6,993 nt of DNA, taken from NCBI GenBank assembly GCA_964396995.1, contig CAYNIG010000262.1, forward strand, positions 1 through 6,993, written 5' to 3'. Below the pieces are notes generated by a model. The model was not told where the DNA came from. It saw only the letters and a list, made by a program, of their open reading frames with translations, and ran no database searches. Source of the stretch: JADJLQ01 sp964396995 (GTDB lineage: Bacteria; Bacteroidota; Bacteroidia; Chitinophagales; Saprospiraceae). Shown here piece by piece: positions 1-6,776 of this stretch (within the stretch, counting starts at the first letter, position 1; each line of letters begins with the position of its first letter). A program made the translations under genes and the position numbers.

Positions 1-1178
1 GGGTGTTGTCTGGAATAGGTGCAGTAGCGTTGGCATTAGTATATGCCTGGCTTTCAAAGATCATGCCTTCAGCCCAGGGAGGGCCTTATGCGTATAATCG
101 GGCTGGTATGGGGCATTTTGCCGGGTTTTGGACGGCCTGGACTTACTGGATAAGTGTTTGGTGTACCAATGCTGCCTTAGCTATAGCTTGTGTCAGTTAC
201 CTGACTACTTTTTTCCCTGTACTGGGTGAAAATACAATTGGTGCCGTGATTACCGGTCTTGGGCTGATATGGTCATTAACCTGGTTGAATATTACAGGAA
301 TCAGGAATGCCGGGAAAATGCAATTGATTACCACCATTGCTAAATTAATTCCACTTGCTTTGATCTCCGTAGGAGGGCTCTTTTATATCCATACCGATCA
401 TTTTGAAGTATTTAATCGCACAGAATCTTCGGATATATCCGCACTCACCAAAGTGATCACACTAACTTTTTTTGCATTTCTTGGATTGGAGTGTGCTACA
501 ATACCAAAAGATATTGAAAACCCTGAAAAAAACATTCCACGAGCTACCATTATAGGAACAATAATAAGTACAGCCATATACATTTTATCTACTATTGCAG
601 TAATGGGCATATTACCCCCTGATGTATTGGCCAATTCGAAAGCCCCATTAGCCGACGCATCAGGTACGATCTGGGGATCATGGGCCAAATACCTGATCAG
701 TGCAGGTGCCGTAATTTCCACGTTTGGAGCATTAAATGGATGGATCCTGATGCAAGGTCAGATACCAGCCGCGGCTGCAGCCGATAATTTATTACCTGCT
801 ATTTTCGGCAGAGAAAACAAGTATAATACACCGGCATTCAGCCTCATCGGGTCCAGTGTATTGGTTTCTCTACTCATGTATTTTAATTATGATAAAAGCC
901 TGGCCTCTGCCTATGAGTTTGCAATCTTATTATCCACACTGGCCGTATTGATACCCTATTTATTCTCTGCTGTATCTTATGTCATTTTAGGGTCAACCAC
1001 TTCCGGGGTCATTCTAAAACCAATTCATACCCTGGTAGCTATCATTGCTTTTATATTTTCAGTTATAGCTGTCATAGGATCCGGATCGGATACGGTATAC
1101 TGGGGTTTTGTACTTATGATATTGGGATTACCCTTGTATGCGCTAATGAAAATGAATAACCGGTATCATGAAAAATAA
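1..1178 (+). CDS. AdiC-like APC-family amino acid antiporter (5' end outside window)
   Basis: Inner-membrane amino acid/polyamine transporter of the APC superfamily, basic amino acid antiporter branch. The visible 391 residues align from memory with Escherichia coli AdiC (arginine/agmatine exchanger) from about AdiC residue 46 onward, at a nearly constant offset of 45. TM1 with its backbone substrate-binding loop is therefore missing, and the GTG at base 3 is an internal codon rather than the true start. About 11 hydrophobic segments remain. Binding-site residues seen: Y48 (AdiC Y93), N56 (N101), E163 (E208, the proposed proton-coupling acid) and W247 (W293). F157 stands where AdiC has W202. 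The motifs QGGPYAY (25-31) and GLECATIPKDIENPEKNIPR (161-180) are typical of the family. The next gene, a guanidino-group hydrolase, starts 36 bp downstream on the same strand, so the two are probably co-transcribed. This suggests import of arginine or a derivative in exchange for the product. The exact substrates are inferred, not shown. Confidence 0.85.
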   Translation, partial: VLSGIGAVALALVYAWLSKIMPSAQGGPYAYNRAGMGHFAGFWTAWTYWISVWCTNAALAIACVSYLTTFFPVLGENTIGAVITGLGLIWSLTWLNITGIRNAGKMQLITTIAKLIPLALISVGGLFYIHTDHFEVFNRTESSDISALTKVITLTFFAFLGLECATIPKDIENPEKNIPRATIIGTIISTAIYILSTIAVMGILPPDVLANSKAPLADASGTIWGSWAKYLISAGAVISTFGALNGWILMQGQIPAAAAADNLLPAIFGRENKYNTPAFSLIGSSVLVSLLMYFNYDKSLASAYEFAILLSTLAVLIPYLFSAVSYVILGSTTSGVILKPIHTLVAIIAFIFSVIAVIGSGSDTVYWGFVLMILGLPLYALMKMNNRYHEK

Positions 1179-1214
1179 TTCATATCCAAACAGGGAAATT
1201 ATATTTGATCAAAA

Positions 1215-2117
1215 ATGAAAACAAGACTAAGTCATCACTCTGAATATGGCAAGATCAAATCGATTCTGATCAAGTCTGCAGAGCACTCTTTTATAAATCA
1301 ACTAAAGCTGAATACTGAGTGGAAGCCATTGAATTTTTTACAAGAGCCCAATTTTGAAGAGGCCATTTCTGAATATGCCGGGTTTGAAAATATACTGAAA
1401 CAAAATATCGACGACATTCTTCATTTGCCAGCCTCAGAGGAAGTTACTATTGATTCCATGTATTGCAGAGATGCATCGATAGTTACAGATCATGGTATAA
1501 TAATTTGTAATATGGGCAAAGAATCCAGGTCAAATGAACCCTCACAGATAAAAAAATACTGTATTGAGCATAATATCCCTCTACTGGGAGAAATTACACA
1601 TCCGGGTACAATAGAGGGTGGAGATACGGCATGGATAGATGAGTCTACCCTGGCTGTGGGACATACCTACCGTACCAATAAAGAAGGAATCAGGCAATTG
1701 AAAAAAATACTTGAACCATACGAAATAGAAGTATTGGTAGCAGACCTGCCTCACTATAAAGGGCCGGCTGATGTGTTTCATTTGATGTCGGTATTCTCCC
1801 CTATCGACAGAGATGTGGCCGTAGTATATTCACCATTGATGTCTATTGCATTTAGAAATGAATTATTAGATCGTGCATTCCATTTAATAGAGGTTACCGA
1901 TGCAGAGTTTGATTCTATGGCCTGTAATGTATTAGCCATAGCTCCCAGAAAATGCATCATCATGGATGGGAATCCTGATATTAAAGAGTCCTTGATCAAA
2001 GCCGGGTGTGAAGTGATTGGCTATAATGGAAAAAACATTTCTTATTTCGGAGGCGGTGGGCCCACCTGTCTTACCAGGCCATTGAAAAGAGAGATGGCTG
2101 ATACGGGTTTTGCTTGA
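1215..2117 (+). CDS. Guanidine-group-modifying hydrolase (arginine deiminase/DDAH-like)
   Basis: A 300-residue cytosolic enzyme of the superfamily that includes arginine deiminase, dimethylarginine dimethylaminohydrolase (DDAH) and amidinotransferases (COG1834-like). These enzymes attack a guanidinium carbon with a cysteine thiolate. Motifs in order: CRDAS around R85-D86; GTIEGGD at 131-137 with the acidic catalytic residue E134; a YRTN block at 152-155; FHLMS with catalytic H189; and GGGGPTC at 279-285 with nucleophile C285, followed by TRPL. The full Glu-His-Cys set is present, so the enzyme should be active. The H-L-D triad of arginine deiminases reads H-L-M here, closer to DDAH-type enzymes (H-L-K/H-L-x). 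It is longer than bacterial DDAH (about 254) and shorter than arginine deiminase (about 410), and it lacks the C-terminal GGNxHC pattern of agmatine deiminase. There is no signal peptide. The ATG at 1215 is the first in frame after the antiporter stop and gives a normal N terminus. Expected products are citrulline plus ammonia or an alkylamine, or ornithine if it acts as a dihydrolase. The substrate is unresolved. Confidence 0.82.
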   Translation: MKTRLSHHSEYGKIKSILIKSAEHSFINQLKLNTEWKPLNFLQEPNFEEAISEYAGFENILKQNIDDILHLPASEEVTIDSMYCRDASIVTDHGIIICNMGKESRSNEPSQIKKYCIEHNIPLLGEITHPGTIEGGDTAWIDESTLAVGHTYRTNKEGIRQLKKILEPYEIEVLVADLPHYKGPADVFHLMSVFSPIDRDVAVVYSPLMSIAFRNELLDRAFHLIEVTDAEFDSMACNVLAIAPRKCIIMDGNPDIKESLIKAGCEVIGYNGKNISYFGGGGPTCLTRPLKREMADTGFA

Positions 2118-2158
2118 AGTAGTGGTACTGAGGATTAGAGTGTGCCCATATAAAAATT

Positions 2159-2728
2159 TTACTCCACCTTCACATTATCCACCCAAAGAGCATCAGCAAT
2201 TGCCTTTCCCTTCCACGCATAAAGCCCGATATAAACTTTCCTGGTGCTGTCTGCTATGGACCGATTATACAAATCCAATTTTTCTGCTGAGACAGCACCA
2301 TTAAAATAAAACTGAGTATACGGATAGGAAAGACTGGCAATGTATATTTTCTGATTATCACTTTTTACAGAAGGATATACACTTTGTACTGTGGCTCTGA
2401 TGAGATAAGGATCATTTTCAACCTCCCGGGTCAAAATCTGATATGAGGTACAGGTATTGTATTGATCACAATCGTATTTAATGTACACGGTTTGATTTAA
2501 AACATATTTTCCGCTGTCTGTAAACTCTATTATATTGGGATCTGGTGTAATCCACAAATAATTTCTATTGTTGTTCGTTGCATACAAGGTATTGGGATTG
2601 AGATATCGTATTTTAAGGTATTTTCCTTCATTAATGATTTTTTCAGAATCCCGGATCCAACCTGATAATACCAGCCACTGCACTAAACAAATTCCAAAAA
2701 ACAGGAACAGGACATATTTTGATTTCAT
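2159..2728 (-). CDS. GDYXXLXY-family membrane-anchored protein
   Basis: A 189-residue protein with one N-terminal hydrophobic helix (about residues 5-22) that acts as a signal anchor or uncleaved signal, followed by a soluble extracytoplasmic domain. The overall pattern fits the GDYXXLXY family (PF14345): a GKYLKI strand after the anchor, then the block that normally carries the GDY motif, and a conserved C-terminal part with LSYPYTQFYF (133-142), an AEKLDLYNRS segment (148-157) and a final A-D-A-L-W-V-D-N-V strand. The name-giving motif is degenerate, reading NRNYLWIT at about 54-61. Two cysteines (C87, C93) could form a disulfide. Its ATG overlaps the stop of the DUF2157 gene by 4 bp (ATGA, 2725-2728), so translation is probably coupled and the two proteins are likely partners. 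No biochemical function is known for the family, and none is claimed here. Confidence 0.72.
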   Translation of the reverse strand: MKSKYVLFLFFGICLVQWLVLSGWIRDSEKIINEGKYLKIRYLNPNTLYATNNNRNYLWITPDPNIIEFTDSGKYVLNQTVYIKYDCDQYNTCTSYQILTREVENDPYLIRATVQSVYPSVKSDNQKIYIASLSYPYTQFYFNGAVSAEKLDLYNRSIADSTRKVYIGLYAWKGKAIADALWVDNVKVE

Positions 2729-3999
2729 GATTTTTTCTTTTTAAGTATAAAGTAATTGAGTGAAAAACACAACAAACCCAGTACAATAAACAGAATGCCC
2801 TTTCCTATCAAGGGTATATCTGAACTAAAAAATCTAAAAATGACCCATAATGCCAAAATGACTATTCCCAAATTCAATTTTAAAATATTTTCATCATCTA
2901 TCCCTTCCTTTATATAATACCCGCTACTGACCAATAATAATCCGTTTATTATAATACTGCAGATTTCCGGAAAAAGATGACCTGTCAAAATAAGTATGCT
3001 CAGTACAATTACCAAATATCTGATATCGAATGACCTGGTAAAGTTCCCGCTTTTGGATTTAATCAAATATAGCAAGGTGATGAAAAATAAGATAGAAAAA
3101 ACACCAGTAATATACTGACCCGTGTCGGTAAAACAATTTTCGGTGAGGCGCAGTGAGTGTTGTGTCCAGAAACCTTTAAATGAAAAAACAAAGGCGAGTA
3201 TAAAGGTTCCGCCAAAACCGATTACATTATACATGCTTATCCACCACCTGTCAGCAATTCGATTGATTGATGGCACACTCAAGAAAACAAAAAACAAGAT
3301 CAGCAGGTGAAGGATCATTATTTTTTGACATGTATATGGGCCCAATGCAAAAGTAAATAGTATCCATACTGTGGGTATCGCCAGGTGATGCCATGCCCAC
3401 GCCAGGTTTATTTTATTTTCAAGCAGGTGCTTTACATAGATATAAAGTAAGACTGCCACAAAAACTGAAGTAAAGACTATTTTATTTTCATTTTGAAAGA
3501 GAGTACCGGAAGTAATGTAAATGCCTACTCCTATCCAGCAAATGAGTGAAGCAATACCTGAATCAAATACCAAAACAACCGGGATACACAGCAAAAGTCC
3601 CCATTTCATTAACTCCGAATAGGTGGCGTCCAGGTTATAAATTGCAGACAGTAGAGAAATGGCAATGGCGACACCGGCAAGGATAGCCGTGGCAGAAATC
3701 TCAGACCACACCCTATTCGTTTTATTTTTGAACAGCGTGACTACACCAACTGATTGGGCTGAAAGCAGAGGCAGGAAACCCAGTGTAACTTTTCCCCATT
3801 TGGGAATGGAAAACCAATTGTAACCAATTATCAGGATCAAACCCAAGCCCACCAATACTATACCTAAAATTGAAATGATTTGAAAAAACCTGGAGCCGGA
3901 TTCTTTTTGTTTTTTGGACTCATAATAAGCCTTGATGGCCTCTGCTGTAGTGTCATCTACTATACCCTCGTGGATTAATTCTTTAAGGTCAATATTCAT
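2725..3999 (-). CDS. DUF2157 polytopic membrane protein
   Basis: A 424-residue integral membrane protein. The N terminus (1-35) is a short cytoplasmic helical segment with the family-type pattern LKELIHEGIVDDTTAEAI. It is followed by a TM that runs into GYNWFSIPKWGKVTLG (59-74), matching the 'NW..IP.W.K' signature of DUF2157 (PF09925). By eye there are about 13-14 hydrophobic segments: roughly 40-60, 70-90, 102-121, 133-150, 151-168, 174-190, 205-221, 226-242, 255-275, 296-314, 326-341, 345-361, 373-391 and 398-418. The end (FRFFSSDIPLIGKGILF, then N415 and a KKKK tail) resembles the C terminus of long DUF2157 or DUF4401 proteins. No catalytic motif was seen. It is the first gene of a two-gene unit on the minus strand, coupled to the GDYXXLXY gene by an ATGA overlap. 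The ATG at 3999 gives the canonical N-terminal helix. Its function is unknown. Confidence 0.8.
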   Translation of the reverse strand: MNIDLKELIHEGIVDDTTAEAIKAYYESKKQKESGSRFFQIISILGIVLVGLGLILIIGYNWFSIPKWGKVTLGFLPLLSAQSVGVVTLFKNKTNRVWSEISATAILAGVAIAISLLSAIYNLDATYSELMKWGLLLCIPVVLVFDSGIASLICWIGVGIYITSGTLFQNENKIVFTSVFVAVLLYIYVKHLLENKINLAWAWHHLAIPTVWILFTFALGPYTCQKIMILHLLILFFVFLSVPSINRIADRWWISMYNVIGFGGTFILAFVFSFKGFWTQHSLRLTENCFTDTGQYITGVFSILFFITLLYLIKSKSGNFTRSFDIRYLVIVLSILILTGHLFPEICSIIINGLLLVSSGYYIKEGIDDENILKLNLGIVILALWVIFRFFSSDIPLIGKGILFIVLGLLCFSLNYFILKKKKS

Positions 4000-4097
4000 T
4001 TCGATCTAAGTTAGTGGTTTTATTTAAAATAGTAGTATCATTGCAGTCCTTTCAGATAAGATATAATCAGGAATCTTAGATTATTTTTTGGAATTCT
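4000..4097. promoter_or_regulatory. Divergent intergenic region between the DUF2157 and amylosucrase genes
   Basis: These 98 bp separate two divergently oriented genes and should carry a promoter for each. The plus strand shows TATAAT at 4062-4067 with TTGCAG 15 bp upstream (4041-4046), a mediocre housekeeping-like match. The consensus known for Bacteroidota, TAnnTTTG, is not present in exact form: TATTTTTTG at 4082-4090 has one extra base and lies too close to the ATG. TCTAAG (4005-4010) and CTTAGA (4075-4080) are inverted copies 64 bp apart and may be chance. Neither start codon has a Shine-Dalgarno sequence. That a promoter exists here is inferred from gene orientation; its position is not established. 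Confidence 0.3.
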
Positions 4098-6026
4098 ATG
4101 CAAAAAAAGATCTCAGTGGCTTCCGATCATAAACCTTCTACACCTGGATTTTTGCCTTTTGATTCTTTATGGGGTAATTACTTCGATGAAATCAGCTCTT
4201 TATACCAATTATTGTACACTGATCATAAATATTATGAGCAGGGATTAGAAAAGCTCAAATCTGTTACCAAAAATGCGGTAAATCAGCGACCTGACTTTTT
4301 AAATCAAAGAGATCAACAAAAAGCCAATAAACCAATCAAATGGTTTTTAGATAATCGGTTGGTAGGTATGAGTTTATACATTGATCGTTTTTGTGATACT
4401 ATATCAGGACTTCATTCCAGATTGGATTATCTGCAAGAGCTGGGTGTCAATTATTTACACTTAATGCCGTTATTTGAAAGCCCGGCAAATGAAAGTGACG
4501 GTGGCTATGCGGTATCGGATTTCCGAAAAATAGATGCTCAATACGGCTCCCTTGAAGATCTTAAAAACATCATTGCTGATTTGAATAAAAGGGATATGTA
4601 TCTCATGCTCGATATGGTGTTGAATCATACCTCTCGCCAGCATATGTGGGCACAAAAAGCACTCCAAGGTGATGTCTATTACCAGGAGTTTTATTATATG
4701 TATGATGATCCAGTAATTCCAGCGAAATATGAAGCTGCTATGCCAGAAATTTTTCCTGAAAGCTCCCCAGGCAATTTTACTTATTTGCAAGAAATAGACA
4801 AGTGGGTGATGACTGTATTTCACCAATACCAATGGGATCTTAATTTTTCCAATCCACTGGTATTGGCGGAAATGATAGATATTATTTTGTTCTATTCCAA
4901 TTTGGGGGTCGATGTGCTTAGAATAGATGCACCTGCATTCATCTGGAAAAAAATGGGGACTAATTGTCAAAACCTACCTGAAGCTCATCGTATTTTACAA
5001 TTGATCAAACTTTTAGTCAGTATTGCCAGCCCCGGAATGGCAATACTAGGTGAGGCCATTGTAGCCCCACATGAAATAATGAAGTATTTTGGTGCAGGTG
5101 ACGCCAGGACTAAAGAATGTGATATAGCTTACAATGCCACCATGATGGCCCTGCAATGGGATGCTCTGGCCACAGGCAAAACCAGGATAATGAAAAGTGG
5201 TCATTCATTATTAAAGTCAAAACCATTGGGTACTACCTGGATAAATTACACACGCTGTCACGATGATATTGGTCTTGGATATTCTGATGAAAACATACGT
5301 GATGGAGGTTTTGACCCAATGGCCCACCGGGCTTTTTTGCAATCCTATTATTCTGGGAAATTTCCCGGATCACCTGCTACCGGGGCATTGTTTTCAGTAA
5401 ACCCTAAAACCAATGATGCCCGCATCAGCGGTTCATTGGCTTCTTTATGTGGGTTGGAGCAGGCTATTCTAACCGGAGATAAAAATCTGTTAGCAAATGC
5501 TATTAGAAAAATAATTCTCATGCAAGCCCAATCATTTATGTTGGGTGGTATACCGATGATTTTTTATGGCGATGAAGCAGCATATACTAACGACTACTCT
5601 TATTTGAATGATGCAGGCAAATCATATGATAATCGATGGATGCACCGCCCTAGAATTGATTGGGTAAAAAATAATAAAACCTCCGAGGAAGGTTCACCGG
5701 AATACGAAGTATACCAAGCCACTAAAAAATTGATTGCTATTCGAAAAAAATACAATGTACTGGCAGATAAAAATAATTTTGAATGGTTACCGGATGAAGA
5801 TATTCACTTGTCTGCTTTCGTGAGGAATGATGAGAAACAAAAACTGTTTTGCCTATTCAATTATAGTCCATTGCAGGTGTACATTAGTTGCTATATCTTC
5901 AAATCACATGCATTTGAAGGTCAGACCATTTATGATGTATGGAATGAAACACCCATTCAGATCGGCAAAGACGAAGAAATGCTTAAAATACCGGGCTATG
6001 GTATTCTGATTGGGATTTTGATCTGA
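4098..6026 (+). CDS. Amylosucrase-like GH13 (subfamily 4) sucrose glucosyltransferase
   Basis: A 642-residue cytosolic enzyme, against about 630 for amylosucrase of Neisseria polysaccharea (NpAS), and collinear with it over the N-terminal helical domain, (beta/alpha)8 barrel with B and B' insertions, and C-terminal beta domain. It would transfer glucose from sucrose to an alpha-1,4-glucan and release fructose (EC 2.4.1.4). From memory alignment the following are conserved: nucleophile D277 (NpAS D286), acid/base E319 (E328), transition-state D389 (D393), D390 (D394), H388 (H392), H177 (H187), R275 (R284), F241 (F250), Y137 (Y147), R411 (R415), R442 (R446), and the pocket-closing pair D134/R513 (D144/R509) that makes the site sucrose-specific. 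Spacings of 36 (F to D) and 42 (D to E) are identical to NpAS; there is a 5-residue insertion before H388. The residue matching NpAS R226 is P216. No signal peptide is present. ATG 4098 is chosen because the N-terminal domain follows directly. Alternatives are the closely related sucrose hydrolase or another GH13_4 glucosyltransferase. Confidence 0.88.
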   Translation: MQKKISVASDHKPSTPGFLPFDSLWGNYFDEISSLYQLLYTDHKYYEQGLEKLKSVTKNAVNQRPDFLNQRDQQKANKPIKWFLDNRLVGMSLYIDRFCDTISGLHSRLDYLQELGVNYLHLMPLFESPANESDGGYAVSDFRKIDAQYGSLEDLKNIIADLNKRDMYLMLDMVLNHTSRQHMWAQKALQGDVYYQEFYYMYDDPVIPAKYEAAMPEIFPESSPGNFTYLQEIDKWVMTVFHQYQWDLNFSNPLVLAEMIDIILFYSNLGVDVLRIDAPAFIWKKMGTNCQNLPEAHRILQLIKLLVSIASPGMAILGEAIVAPHEIMKYFGAGDARTKECDIAYNATMMALQWDALATGKTRIMKSGHSLLKSKPLGTTWINYTRCHDDIGLGYSDENIRDGGFDPMAHRAFLQSYYSGKFPGSPATGALFSVNPKTNDARISGSLASLCGLEQAILTGDKNLLANAIRKIILMQAQSFMLGGIPMIFYGDEAAYTNDYSYLNDAGKSYDNRWMHRPRIDWVKNNKTSEEGSPEYEVYQATKKLIAIRKKYNVLADKNNFEWLPDEDIHLSAFVRNDEKQKLFCLFNYSPLQVYISCYIFKSHAFEGQTIYDVWNETPIQIGKDEEMLKIPGYGILIGILI

Positions 6027-6060
6027 GAAAGAAGAAGCTATGAAGTAATGGAAACCGGGA

Positions 6061-6744
6061 TCAATAAAAAAATATTTCGTCTACAAAAAGCCATCCCTTT
6101 TCCCCTTTTCCCCGATGCCATTTAGGAAGTTTGGGATTATTCATAGCTTTTATTTTTATGTATTTTTGTTTTATTCCATCGAGCGTTATCGCAATGGTTT
6201 CATTTTTATTTGATTTAAGATCCGATTCCGACAAAGGAGCCGGAATATATTTGTTGATTGATTTAAGTTGAAGGGTATCGTTTCCCGCCAGTATTTCTAC
6301 CGACACGGGCGGTACCAGATAAGAGTTGACACTTTTATTAATGCTGATCAATATTTCTTTAATCGTCGTATTTCCATCAAATTCAAATATAGCTTCCATA
6401 TGATTTTCTCTAAACCCTAGCCAATTGCCATCGATCAGATTTCCTATTGCCCCTTTTACATTATTTATAAGCAATTCCGCTCCTTCTCCACGGTATTTTT
6501 CATTTGGATTGGTAAGCAGTAAAACGGTCACCGGGCTAAGGCCTTTTTGAAAAAAAGAATACGAGGCCACGTTTGACGCAAGCCAGCCATCTTTAACCGC
6601 TCTGGCCTGTACATTTACATGCCGGCTTATTGGAAAAGGATGTTCATACACTTTAGTCGTGGTGCTGTCTGGTATAGAGTCGTTTGTGGTATATCGTATC
6701 GTTACTCCGGGGATTCTATGATATAAAAATAAGGCAAAAATTTT
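6061..6744 (-). pseudogene. 5'-truncated remnant: FN3-associated plus discoidin-like C-terminal module
   Basis: The open frame runs 227 codons after an in-frame stop at 6745-6747 and contains no ATG in its first part. The first usable start is GTG at 6651 (codon 32), which falls inside a domain. Residues 11-66 match the chitobiase/hexosaminidase C-terminal 'FN3-associated' fold: PGVTIRYTTNDSIPDS, then VQARAVKDGWLAS. Residues about 72-227 look like an F5/8-type (discoidin) domain: KYRGEGAELLINNVKGAIGN, then DGNWLGF, PPVSVEI, and a C-terminal block with WHRGKG and GWLFVDEIF. This pair normally ends much larger secreted Bacteroidota proteins, such as GH20 hexosaminidases or c-type cytochrome-domain proteins. 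Here the catalytic or heme portion (no CxxCH), the signal peptide and the first strand of the FN3-associated domain are missing. Just upstream lies the natural end of an aminotransferase, so the missing part is not nearby in another frame. I read it as a deletion remnant. A short standalone gene starting at GTG 6651 is possible but would begin mid-domain. Confidence 0.65.
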
Positions 6745-6776
6745 TTAAAGAACAGTAAAAATAAGAATAATTGATT

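Noticed and set aside
398..721. A 107-codon open frame on the minus strand inside the antiporter gene
   Set aside because: It lies opposite conserved APC transporter sequence, with no family resemblance or start context.
1077..1094. Short GGATCCGGATCGGATAC near-repeat
   Set aside because: It lies in the antiporter coding frame, encoding GSGSDT, and has only two or three imperfect units.
1200..1207. TATATTTG, an exact match to the Bacteroidota -7 element TAnnTTTG, just before the hydrolase ATG
   Set aside because: It would start transcription almost at the ATG, and there is no TTTG at the -33 distance. Readthrough from the antiporter gene 36 bp upstream is simpler.
1215..2117. Agmatine deiminase as the identity of the hydrolase
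   Set aside because: The agmatine deiminase signature (GGNxHC near the C terminus) and its longer length are absent; GGGGPTC fits the ADI/DDAH side.
2118..2158. Possible bidirectional terminator between convergent genes
   Set aside because: No stable inverted repeat could be paired by eye; only an A/T-rich run (AAAAATTTT) is present.
4470..4970. A 166-codon open frame on the minus strand inside the amylosucrase gene
   Set aside because: It lies opposite strongly conserved GH13 motifs and its translation resembles no family; it is an antisense shadow.
6027..6060. Possible terminator between the convergent amylosucrase and remnant genes
   Set aside because: No stem-loop is visible in these 34 bases.
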